DNA from: Hominisplanchenecus faecis
Lineage (GTDB): Bacteria; Bacillota; Clostridia; Lachnospirales; Lachnospiraceae
Direction of reading: 5' to 3'
DNA length: 40,935 nucleotides
NCBI RefSeq assembly: GCF_020687205.1
Contig: NZ_JAJEQE010000026.1
Location: forward strand, 1 to 40,935
Part shown: positions 33,936 through 40,935 of the stretch, one piece after another
How positions within the stretch are numbered: position 1 is the first letter of the stretch
Layout of the letters: each line of letters opens with the position of its first letter
Position numbers and translations under genes: made by a program
Notes under the pieces: generated by a model
Databases searched by the model: none
What the model was told of the DNA's origin: nothing
Seen by the model: the letters and a program-made list of their open reading frames with translations, nothing else

Positions 33936-35093
33936 TTATCCGAGCAAAAACTCAGAAAGCACCATGTTACTTAAATCAATCCCTTTTTCTGTCAAGGAAA
34001 TGCGGTCCTTTTCAATTCTCAGCAATCCTTTTTCTGTGAGCTTTTGGATCTCCCTTTGGTAGATCACCGTCAGCGGACAGTGAAAATGCTCTTCAAATGC
34101 AGACAGGCTGACGCCTTCCATCATGCGAAGTCCCAAAAACAAGGTTTCTTCGATCTGATTGTCTTTTGTCAGCACCAGTAATTCCTTTTTTGAGAAATCC
34201 CGGTTTAAGTATTCCTGCAGATCATCGGTATTTTTATAACGGAGCGGATTCTGCAATGTGGATGCTCCAAGTCCAAAACCGATGTAGTCCACTCGTTTCC
34301 AGTATCCGACGTTGTGTCTGCATACATACCCTGCTTTTGCATAATTCGATATCTCATAACGATGATATCCATATTCGGAAAGAATCTCTGCCGTATCCTC
34401 GTACATCTGACGTTCCTCATCCTCCGAAGGCAAAAACTGCGGTTTTTCTCCGGCTTCTCTTTTTGCGGCATCCTGTCTGTAACGCTTTGCAAACGGCGTT
34501 CCATCCTCGATGATCAAACTGTAGGCGGAGATATGCTCCGGTCCAAGTTCACATACCTTTTTCAGAGTACAGCGATAGCTCTCTACACTCTGACCCGGAA
34601 GCGCCGACATCAGATCGACATTGATATTCGCAAATCCGATCCTTCTTGCCAGATAAAAATTCTCTTTGAACTGATTGTACGTGTGGATACGTCCTAAAAG
34701 CTTTAACTCCTCCTGATCTGCGGACTGCAGCCCCAGGCTTAAACGATTGATCCCTGCTTTTTGGTAAATCTGCAGTTTTTCTTCCGTCAGTGTCCCCGGA
34801 TTGCATTCAATCGTAATTTCCGCATCTTCTCGGATATCCGGGAAACGCTCCCGGATCGCCTGCATGATCCGAATGATCTCACTGCCCTCCAGAACAGAAG
34901 GGGTACCGCCACCGAAAAAGATCGTAGATACCACGTAATCCTCCGCCAGATCAAACTGACGGATCTCTTCTATCAGACAGTTGACATATTGTTTCTGAAT
35001 TTCTTTTTCTGCCGGAAAAGACAAAAAATCACAGTATGCACATTTCCGAACGCAGAATGGGATGTGCAGATATAATTCCAGTTCTTTTTTCAT
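33936..35093 (-). CDS. hemW: Radical SAM heme chaperone HemW
   Basis: HemW binds heme and delivers it to membrane proteins; older annotation calls it oxygen-independent coproporphyrinogen III oxidase. The 385 residues (from ATG 35093) begin ELYLHIPFCVRKCAYCDFLS, with the CxxxCxxC cluster motif of radical SAM enzymes. IFFGGGTPSVL, ECNPGTLTEEKL and NRLSLGLQS follow, and a HemN-type C-terminal domain (RHNVGYWKRVDYIGFGLGAS). HemW lacks the extra cysteine after the CxxxCxxC of true HemN, as here. The start is immediately after the lepA stop (TAATATG), so translation is coupled; an ATG 12 bases earlier, inside lepA, is possible. Confidence 0.92.
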   Translation of the reverse strand: MKKELELYLHIPFCVRKCAYCDFLSFPAEKEIQKQYVNCLIEEIRQFDLAEDYVVSTIFFGGGTPSVLEGSEIIRIMQAIRERFPDIREDAEITIECNPGTLTEEKLQIYQKAGINRLSLGLQSADQEELKLLGRIHTYNQFKENFYLARRIGFANINVDLMSALPGQSVESYRCTLKKVCELGPEHISAYSLIIEDGTPFAKRYRQDAAKREAGEKPQFLPSEDEERQMYEDTAEILSEYGYHRYEISNYAKAGYVCRHNVGYWKRVDYIGFGLGASTLQNPLRYKNTDDLQEYLNRDFSKKELLVLTKDNQIEETLFLGLRMMEGVSLSAFEEHFHCPLTVIYQREIQKLTEKGLLRIEKDRISLTEKGIDLSNMVLSEFLLG

Positions 35094-35094
35094 A

Positions 35095-36909
35095 TTATTT
35101 ATCATCCAGCTTCAGTACGCTCATAAATGCTTTCTGCGGAATCTCCACGCTGCCGACCTGACGCATACGTTTCTTTCCTTCTTTCTGTTTTTCCAGAAGC
35201 TTTCTCTTACGGCTGATATCACCGCCGTAACATTTTGCAAGTACGTCCTTACGCATTGCTTTTACAGTCTCTCTGGCGATGATCTTGCTGCCGATCGCTG
35301 CCTGGATCGGGATCTCAAACAGCTGTCTTGGAATCTCCTCTTTTAATTTTTCGCACATCTTGCGTCCGCGTTCATACGCCGATCCTTCAAATACAATAAA
35401 GGAAAGGGCATCGACTTCTTCTCGGTTGACCAGAATATCCAGTTTGACAAGTTCGGAACGCTTGTACCCTTTCATTTCATAGTCAAAAGATGCATAACCT
35501 CTGGAACGTGATTTCAGAGCATCAAAGAAATCGTAGATGATCTCATTGAGCGGAAGGTCGTATTTGAGCAGTGCTCTTGTCTCTTCCATATATTCCATGC
35601 CAAGGTAAACACCTCTTCGCTCCTCGCAGAGCTGCATGATCGAACCGATGTATTCGGTCGTGACCATGATCTCGGCACTGACCATCGGTTCTTCCATGTA
35701 CTCGATCTCAGCCGGATCCGGAAGGTTTGCCGGATTTGTCAGCTCCATCACTTCTCCGTTTGTCTTATGGACTTTATAAACAACGCCAGGAGCCGTTGTC
35801 ACAAGATCCAGATTGTATTCTCTCTCCAGACGCTCCTGAATGATCTCCAGGTGAAGCAGTCCTAAAAAGCCACAGCGGAAACCAAAGCCAAGTGCGATCG
35901 ATGTCTCCGGCTCAAACTGCAAAGATGCATCGTTTAACTGCAGTTTCTCCAGTGCATCTCTCAGATCCGGATATTTTGCTCCGTCTGCCGGGTACATACC
36001 GCAGTAAACCATCGGATTTACCTTTTTATAACCAGGAAGTGGCTCCGCACATGGACGGTCTGCATCCGTAATCGTATCGCCGACACGGGTATCTTTGACA
36101 TTTTTCAGACTCGCTGTGATATAACCTACCATACCGGCACGCAGTTCATCACACGGGATAAACTGTCCTGGTCCGAAATAGCCGACTTCTACGACTTCTG
36201 CCTCAGCCTTCGTCGCCATCATGCGGATCTTTGTGCCGCGTTTTACAGTTCCTTCTTTGATCCGGCAGAAAACGATGACACCTTTGTAGGCATCATAAAG
36301 AGAATCAAAGATCAGTGCCTGAAGTGCTGCTTTCGGATCACCCTGCGGGGATGGGATCTTCTGCACGATCTGCTCTAAGACCTGATCAACATTCAGCCCG
36401 GTTTTGGCTGAGATACGCGGTGCATCCTGTGCCTCAATGCCGATCACATCCTCGATCTCATTGACCACGCGGTCCGGATCTGCACTTGGAAGATCGATCT
36501 TGTTGATAACCGGAATGACATCCAGATCGTGATCCAGTGCCAGATAAACATTTGCCAGTGTCTGTGCCTCGATGCCCTGTGCCGCATCGACAATCAGGAT
36601 CGCTCCGTCACAGGCTGCAAGGCTTCTGGACACCTCATAGTTAAAGTCCACATGTCCCGGAGTATCTATCAGGTTAAATACATACTCTTCGCCGTCTTTT
36701 GCTTTGTAGATGATACGGACGGTCTGTGCTTTGATTGTAATGCCACGTTCTCGCTCCAGATCCATATTATCAAGTACCTGTGCCTGCATCTCACGGCTCG
36801 TCAAAAGGCCGGTCATTTCAATGATGCGGTCTGCCAGTGTGGATTTGCCATGGTCAATATGTGCTATAATACAAAAATTTCTGATATTCTTCTGATCTAT
36901 ACCTGCCAC
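35095..36909 (-). CDS. lepA: Elongation factor 4 (LepA)
   Basis: Ribosome-associated GTPase implicated in back-translocation and 30S assembly. The 604 residues have the G domain with [14 protein letters not shown] (P-loop), the switch [14 protein letters not shown] and NKIDLP. Domain 2, the EF-G-like domain and the unique LepA C-terminal domain follow ([20 protein letters not shown]). The start is GTG 36909, with AAGGAG 8 bases upstream, giving the family N-terminus [20 protein letters not shown]. It lies between spoIIP and hemW as in Bacillus. Confidence 0.97.
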   Translation of the reverse strand: MAGIDQKNIRNFCIIAHIDHGKSTLADRIIEMTGLLTSREMQAQVLDNMDLERERGITIKAQTVRIIYKAKDGEEYVFNLIDTPGHVDFNYEVSRSLAACDGAILIVDAAQGIEAQTLANVYLALDHDLDVIPVINKIDLPSADPDRVVNEIEDVIGIEAQDAPRISAKTGLNVDQVLEQIVQKIPSPQGDPKAALQALIFDSLYDAYKGVIVFCRIKEGTVKRGTKIRMMATKAEAEVVEVGYFGPGQFIPCDELRAGMVGYITASLKNVKDTRVGDTITDADRPCAEPLPGYKKVNPMVYCGMYPADGAKYPDLRDALEKLQLNDASLQFEPETSIALGFGFRCGFLGLLHLEIIQERLEREYNLDLVTTAPGVVYKVHKTNGEVMELTNPANLPDPAEIEYMEEPMVSAEIMVTTEYIGSIMQLCEERRGVYLGMEYMEETRALLKYDLPLNEIIYDFFDALKSRSRGYASFDYEMKGYKRSELVKLDILVNREEVDALSFIVFEGSAYERGRKMCEKLKEEIPRQLFEIPIQAAIGSKIIARETVKAMRKDVLAKCYGGDISRKRKLLEKQKEGKKRMRQVGSVEIPQKAFMSVLKLDDK

Positions 36910-36989
36910 AATTCTATCTCCTTATTCCTAAACTTGCATTCTAAGTGGCATTTTAGCACATATTGTCTTTGTCTGGCAATCTTTTTCTG

Positions 36990-38249
36990 CTATCTGCCGG
37001 CAAGCACCCTGTCCAGGATATCTGCCAGCGGCTCCATGGCATTTTTCTCTTCTTCTACGGTGTTCAGCTGGCTGCCCGCCTCGATCAGCAGCGCCCGCGG
37101 CTTCAGATGCAGATTGTAGCGAAGACTCTGAAGATAAATATGTCTGGTGAACCCCGGATAATATTCCTGTGCTTTGATCTGAAGCTGAAAGGAAAACGCC
37201 AGATTCTCTTCAATATACGGATTAGGCAGATAGTCAACGTTTCCGTTTCTCGCAGTCCGGCTCAGCCCGTTAAAAAACATGATCTTCGCTACCTGTTTGC
37301 CATCGATCTGCGTGACCAGCTTCTCCCCATCCAGCCCATCCCGGTGCAGGTCGATCACCACCTCAACCGTTGGATTGGCCGCAAGAATGCTGCTGATCTC
37401 AGTCTCCGCCAGATTGTATGCCGTGTTGCGATCCAACACACCGTCTATCATGTCAAATACGCTTGTATTATGGATTACATTATATCCATACTTGTTTTCC
37501 AGCAGCTCTGTCAGATAATTTCCCATGCCCACAATCGTATCAGAAATATTTCCTTCTTCCGAATCTGCAAATGCTTCCTGCGAATGGGTATGATAGATCA
37601 GAATCTGCGGCACAGATGCATCTTTTTTTATGCGAAGATCCTGACCTGCAAGTTTCTCTGCATTGATCTGCTCCGGATCCGCTGTCGTAGATGCATCTAC
37701 GGTATAATAATTTCCGACCAGCGTCTGGAAATCCTGAAGTTCTTCCATATTTACCGTTTCCTGCTGTTCTTTTGTTTCTTCGGTCTGTGCTTTTTTGTTT
37801 TTCTTTCTCTTTTTCTTTTTTACTGCTTTTTGAATAACCGTTTTTTCTGTCTCCTCCATGGATTCTGCTTCTGCCTTCTGCGGCATCTGATCCTGTGTGT
37901 TCTGTACTTCTGAAGACTTTTGCGTTTCCTGTGTTTTTTCACTTTCCGGATTTTTTTCTGTTTCTTCCCGTACCGTCAGCTGCGGCTCTTCTGATAAGAA
38001 ATAGGACTCCTTGCTCTCCCAGTAAGTCAGAAGCGGAACGACTTCTTTTGTAAGCAGGGAAAGCCAGCTTTGATTCTCTGTACCTTTCACTGGTGCAAGT
38101 GTAAATACCGGTGCATAGAGCTGTGCTGTTTTCCTTGTCAAATTTTTGCCCCCACCTGCGATCGACACACCCTTCACCAGAACATAAAGCCCCAGGCCGA
38201 AAATGACTGCCCACAGACTTCCGTGTATCCAGTTTTTAAAACGCTTCAT
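36990..38249 (-). CDS. spoIIP: Stage II sporulation protein P (SpoIIP)
   Basis: Peptidoglycan amidase/endopeptidase that works with SpoIID and SpoIIM to thin septal wall and drive engulfment. The 419 residues have an N-terminal membrane helix (about 12-30). A long, low-complexity region rich in Glu, Lys and Thr (about 90-175, with KKKKRKKNKKAQTEETKEQQ) follows. The SpoIIP domain has ILIYHTHSQEAFADS, YNVIHNTSVFD, VIDLHRDGL and FSFQLQIKAQEYYPGF near the end. HTH and the LHRDG histidine are the expected metal-binding positions. The ATG follows GAGGTGAGGGC, and that ribosome site lies in one arm of an inverted repeat. It lies between gpr and lepA as in Bacillus. Confidence 0.95.
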   Translation of the reverse strand: MKRFKNWIHGSLWAVIFGLGLYVLVKGVSIAGGGKNLTRKTAQLYAPVFTLAPVKGTENQSWLSLLTKEVVPLLTYWESKESYFLSEEPQLTVREETEKNPESEKTQETQKSSEVQNTQDQMPQKAEAESMEETEKTVIQKAVKKKKRKKNKKAQTEETKEQQETVNMEELQDFQTLVGNYYTVDASTTADPEQINAEKLAGQDLRIKKDASVPQILIYHTHSQEAFADSEEGNISDTIVGMGNYLTELLENKYGYNVIHNTSVFDMIDGVLDRNTAYNLAETEISSILAANPTVEVVIDLHRDGLDGEKLVTQIDGKQVAKIMFFNGLSRTARNGNVDYLPNPYIEENLAFSFQLQIKAQEYYPGFTRHIYLQSLRYNLHLKPRALLIEAGSQLNTVEEEKNAMEPLADILDRVLAGR

Positions 38250-38254
38250 GCCCT

Positions 38255-38282
38255 CACCTCATTCATTGCAATATATGAGGTG
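38255..38282 (-). promoter_or_regulatory. Inverted repeat covering the spoIIP ribosome site
   Basis: ATGAGGTG (38275-38282) and CACCTCAT (38255-38262) pair perfectly over 8 bases. In the minus-strand mRNA the second arm contains the GAGGTG ribosome site of spoIIP, so folding would hide it. On the plus strand the same hairpin precedes a T-run and could be an antisense terminator. Confidence 0.45.
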
Positions 38283-38292
38283 TTTTTTTTCA

Positions 38293-39207
38293 TTATGCAA
38301 GCTGAAGGGCAAGATTGAGCCCTTCTGAAATCGTATAGCTCAGACGTTTCACCGTCTCATCAATATCCTTGGGCGTCACAAACATCGTATTTAAATGTGA
38401 TGGAATCCTTTCTTTGATCAGCTGATATTTCTGTGCATAATCTTCCATATCAAGGGCATGAATCAGGCTCTCCATCGTATCATTGACAATGGTTGCCGCA
38501 TCTACAACAGTGGGCACGCCGATGGCAATGACCGGAATGCCAAGAACCTGTTTATTTAAACCATTTCTGTGATTTCCGACACCGGAACCCGGATTGATTC
38601 CGGTATCTGTGATCTGGATCGTACGATTCAGCCTGCGTGTACTGCGGGCTGCCAGAGCATCCACTGCAATGATCAGGTCTGGATGCGTTTCCTTTACCAC
38701 GCCTCTGATGATCTCCAGCGTCTCCATGCCTGTCTGAGCCATCACTCCCGGAACGATGCCGCTGACCGGATTTCGCTGTTCTTCCCCAAGCGAAGCTGCC
38801 CCGAATTCCCGGATCATATGCCTGGTGATGCAGATGTTGCCAACCACATAAGGTCCGAGTGCATCCGGTGTCACATCCCGGTTTCCAAGTCCAACGATCA
38901 GCACCGATTTTTCCCCTTCTCCCATCAGACTTTTCAGATGTTCTGCCAGTTTCTGCGATATTTCCCGGTGATAATCCTCATCCGGTGCCGACATATTCGG
39001 GGCTTCCATGGTAATATATGTCCCGACTGGTTTCCCCATCGTTTTTGCCCCGTTTTCTGTCTCGATCACCACCCTGGTCGTATGGATCTCCAGTTCTTCA
39101 TCGTCCTCCTCTTCAATCCGCACACCCCGAATTTTTACGTCATCTTCTTCAAAACTTTCTCTTGCTTCCAGTGCGAGGTCTGTTCTGATACGAAATCTTC
39201 CAAACAT
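38293..39207 (-). CDS. gpr: Spore germination protease GPR
   Basis: Aspartic-type protease that degrades small acid-soluble spore proteins during germination. The 304 residues include RTDLALEARESFEEDDVKIR at the start (the zymogen propeptide region), a long acidic stretch, then SVLIVGLGNRDVTPDALGPY with the catalytic aspartates region. GIVPGVMAQTGMETLEIIRG, IIAVDALAARSTRRLNRTIQ and ITDTGINPGSGVGNHRNGLN follow and are hallmark sequences. The ATG has GGAGGGAACAGAGC upstream. It lies divergent from rpsT; SigG-type promoter sequence was not convincingly seen. Confidence 0.96.
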   Translation of the reverse strand: MFGRFRIRTDLALEARESFEEDDVKIRGVRIEEEDDEELEIHTTRVVIETENGAKTMGKPVGTYITMEAPNMSAPDEDYHREISQKLAEHLKSLMGEGEKSVLIVGLGNRDVTPDALGPYVVGNICITRHMIREFGAASLGEEQRNPVSGIVPGVMAQTGMETLEIIRGVVKETHPDLIIAVDALAARSTRRLNRTIQITDTGINPGSGVGNHRNGLNKQVLGIPVIAIGVPTVVDAATIVNDTMESLIHALDMEDYAQKYQLIKERIPSHLNTMFVTPKDIDETVKRLSYTISEGLNLALQLA

Positions 39208-39322
39208 GCTCTGTTCCCTCCTGCTGTTTCGTTTTTTTGCCTGATTTTGTTTCCATCTGATCTGCTTTTATCAGTGTCTGTAATTCTTATCGAAATATTC
39301 CATATTTTTTCAAAATTTGATA

Positions 39323-39351
39323 TTGACATTTGGCAGGCTTTGGTTTAGACT
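39323..39351 (+). promoter_or_regulatory. Promoter of rpsT
   Basis: TTGACA (39323-39328), a 17-base spacer and TAGACT (39346-39351). The transcript would have a leader of about 105 bases before the TTG start, long enough for a regulatory structure. Confidence 0.7.
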
Positions 39352-39462
39352 ATGAGAGTATGTTTGAAGTATGTTCATTAGAACGTCCGTGTCCGGCTTT
39401 AATGTAACAGAAATCATATCATTTTATAGAAAAATTAGAATAAAAAATTGGAGGTGTACAGA

Positions 39463-39726
39463 TTGGCTAACATCAAATCCGCAAAGAAAAGAATCCTGGT
39501 TAACAGAACAAAAGCTGAGCGTAATAAATCTATCAGATCTGCTGTTAAAACTGCTATCAAAAAAGTAGAGGTTGCAGTTGTTAACAAAGATAAAGAAACT
39601 GCAGTAAATGCACTGGGTGCTGCTACAGCTATCATCAACAAAGCTGCATCGAAAGGCGTTTATCACAAAAACAACGCTGCTAGAAAAGTTTCTCGTTTAG
39701 CAAAAGCTGTAAACAGCTTAAATTAA
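39463..39726 (+). CDS. rpsT: 30S ribosomal protein S20
   Basis: Primary-binding protein of 16S rRNA in the small subunit. The mature-type sequence (M)ANIKSAKKRILVNRTKAERN of 87 residues, with AVNALGAATAIINKAASKGV and YHKNNAARKVSRLAKAV, is diagnostic. The start codon is TTG at 39463, chosen because GGAGGTG lies 6 bases upstream and the conserved N-terminus begins there; an earlier TTG would translate the ribosome site itself. A UUG start is also known for Escherichia coli rpsT, where it takes part in autoregulation. It has its own promoter and a perfect terminator. Confidence 0.97.
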   Translation: MANIKSAKKRILVNRTKAERNKSIRSAVKTAIKKVEVAVVNKDKETAVNALGAATAIINKAASKGVYHKNNAARKVSRLAKAVNSLN

Positions 39727-39747
39727 ACCAATTTTTATAAATATATA

Positions 39748-39783
39748 ACCCATCAGGTACCGTCAGCCTGATGGGTTTTTTAT
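39748..39783 (+). terminator. Terminator after rpsT
   Basis: ACCCATCAGG (39748-39757) pairs perfectly with CCTGATGGGT (39767-39776) around a 9-base loop, followed by a T-run interrupted once. It also lies between the convergent holA and rpsT. Confidence 0.92.
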
Positions 39784-39805
39784 TTTGAAGGCAAAAACAC
39801 TCTTA

Positions 39806-40783
39806 TCAACTCGAATATTTGACAAGCAGAAGCTCCACGCTCATCACATCGTTCATACGCCCTGTTTTGACTGCCTCTTCCATCCTGACGCAGTCCTGCA
39901 GAGCTTCTTTTAAGGTTTTCAGTGAAAAGTATTCTGCCTGTCGCAGACAGTTCCGCACAATAAATCCTGCCATTTTCAGACGCTCCGAAATCGTTTTTGC
40001 ACTGTATCCTTCCTCGGAAAGCTCTTTTACCTGCATCAGAAGATTAAACTGGCGTGTGATCAGATAGAGAATACGCATCGGCGGTTCTTTTAATGCCAGC
40101 AAATCATAGTAAAGCTCCATAGCTTTCTTCTGCTTTTTCTCTGCCATCGCATTGATCATATCGAAAATTTTATTTTCCGTCTGCTCACTGCAGATCACTG
40201 CGACATCTTCTTCGGTAATGGATTCTTTCTCCATACAGTAACAGATCAGTTTTTCCAGTTCCTGGCGTATCCGCTCCATATCCGTCCCCGTTTTTTCCAA
40301 AAACTGTTTCATCGCACCGGAAGTGATCATTTTTCCCTCTGTTTTCAGTATACCAAGTATCCATCTGGTCAGCGTCTGTTCGTTCTGTGCCGTAAACTCA
40401 ACCACACTGCCTTTTTTGCTGACTGCTTTATAGAGCTTACCTCTTTTGTCTACTTCACTTTCCACAAACAGCATGATGGTTTCCTCTGGTATGGACGGGA
40501 TGTATTCTGCCAGCTGCTGATTAGCGTTCTTAAAAAATCCGCTGTCCTCGATCAGAAGCAGGCGATGTTCTGCAAAGAACGGCATGGTATCCGCCTGTGC
40601 GATCATTTCCTTTACATCGATGCCTTTTCCGCTGTAAATGCTCAGGTTAATAGTATCCCCTTCCGGAAGAACTGCATTTTTTAAGCGATTTTTGTATTGC
40701 TGCTTCAGATAGGCTTCTTCTCCATAGAAGAGATATACCGGCTTAAAGCTTCCTTTTTTGATATCCTCCACCACAGACTTCAT
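39806..40783 (-). CDS. holA: DNA polymerase III delta subunit
   Basis: Clamp-loader subunit that opens the sliding clamp. The 325 residues match the HolA/YqeN pattern: FKPVYLFYGEEAYLKQQYKN at the start with an imperfect P-loop, then DTMPFFAEHRLLLIEDSGFF, VVEFTAQNEQTLTRWI, and the C-terminal helical region ALKEPPMRILYLITRQFNLL, then RMNDVMSVELLLVKYSS. The start is ATG behind AAAGGAAACC. In Bacillus the yqeN gene likewise neighbours rpsT. The palindromic repeat copy B lies 37 bases upstream. Confidence 0.95.
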   Translation of the reverse strand: MKSVVEDIKKGSFKPVYLFYGEEAYLKQQYKNRLKNAVLPEGDTINLSIYSGKGIDVKEMIAQADTMPFFAEHRLLLIEDSGFFKNANQQLAEYIPSIPEETIMLFVESEVDKRGKLYKAVSKKGSVVEFTAQNEQTLTRWILGILKTEGKMITSGAMKQFLEKTGTDMERIRQELEKLICYCMEKESITEEDVAVICSEQTENKIFDMINAMAEKKQKKAMELYYDLLALKEPPMRILYLITRQFNLLMQVKELSEEGYSAKTISERLKMAGFIVRNCLRQAEYFSLKTLKEALQDCVRMEEAVKTGRMNDVMSVELLLVKYSS

Positions 40784-40820
40784 ATGGTTTCCTTTCTTCT
40801 GTCATGGCATCCGAAACAGA

Positions 40821-40907
40821 TTTATCTTAGTCGGAGAAGACTCCCACTTCTATAAGGACGAGCAACAAATTTGTCTTAGTGGGAGTGCAATCTCCGACTA
40901 AGATAAA
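40821..40907. repeat. Palindromic repeat element, copy B
   Basis: Bases 40821-40837 (TTTATCTTAGTCGGAGA) pair perfectly with 40891-40907, and inside this 40840-40848 (ACTCCCACT) pair perfectly with 40878-40886, leaving a 29-base loop. Read on the minus strand it aligns with copy A at 1-96 over the whole stem. The loop differs. The similarity includes the GAGCG beside the stem, so the element may extend into 40908-40935. It lies just upstream of holA. The type is unknown. Confidence 0.75.
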
Positions 40908-40935
40908 CGCTCCGCGAGGATGCACAGCGATTCTG

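Noticed and set aside
37760-37840. Lysine-rich low-complexity run as a sequencing artefact
   Set aside because: The frame is maintained through it, and SpoIIP proteins commonly have a variable linker here.

Overview
The window looks like a chromosomal segment of a spore-forming, anaerobic Firmicute of the family Lachnospiraceae (gut clostridia such as Blautia, Dorea or Mediterraneibacter). Sporulation genes (sigK, spoIIP, gpr), CodY, RNase J, an HrcA/CIRCE heat-shock operon, and surface proteins with clostridial-style C-termini support this. The genus is an inference. No phage, IS element, CRISPR array, rRNA or tRNA gene was seen. No gene-free gap exceeds about 300 bases.

Layout. Bases 1-6600 (minus strand): a palindromic repeat, codY, topA, dprA, a ComM/YifB-like AAA+ protein and an Sfp-type phosphopantetheinyl transferase. 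Bases 6620-7270: the sporulation sigma factor SigK, divergent from a membrane metallophosphoesterase (7447-8646, plus). Bases 8897-13459: a large secreted GH2 beta-galactosidase with Ig-like modules and a BspA-type LRR tail. Bases 13582-20434 (minus): U32 protease-like TrhP, methyltransferase TrmR, a short MltG-like membrane protein, YlbF-family protein, RNase J, YrzB-like DUF1292, RuvX, IreB and MtaB. Bases 20526-20765 (plus): an HPr-like protein without the active histidine. Bases 20864-24987 (minus): ThiI, a cysteine desulfurase, RsmE and PrmA. Bases 25182-27695: a secreted, probably sortase-anchored surface protein. Bases 27963-32895: dnaJ, dnaK, grpE, hrcA behind a perfect CIRCE operator. 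Bases 33105-33827 (plus): a membrane-anchored SGNH hydrolase. Bases 33936-40783: hemW, lepA, spoIIP, gpr, rpsT (plus) and holA. A second copy of the palindromic repeat closes the window at 40821-40907.

How it fits together. Much of the segment is the conserved Firmicute housekeeping backbone. holA-rpsT-gpr-spoIIP-lepA-hemW-hrcA-grpE-dnaK-dnaJ-prmA-rsmE-mtaB follows the order known in Bacillus subtilis, and ireB-ruvX-yrzB-mltG-trmR-trhP and dprA-topA-codY are two further known blocks. The lineage-specific genes (beta-galactosidase, surface protein, SGNH hydrolase, HPr-like gene, metallophosphoesterase) sit at breaks between or inside these blocks, mostly on the plus strand and with their own promoters and terminators.

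Most unusual signals: (1) two diverged copies of a dual-fold palindromic element at the window ends with compensatory base changes; (2) an HPr-like protein that keeps the regulatory serine but has lost the phosphocarrier histidine loop; (3) an MltG-like gene reduced to its membrane/N-terminal part in the conserved mltG position; (4) SigK with no pro-sequence; (5) a compositionally mosaic surface protein inserted between dnaJ and prmA.
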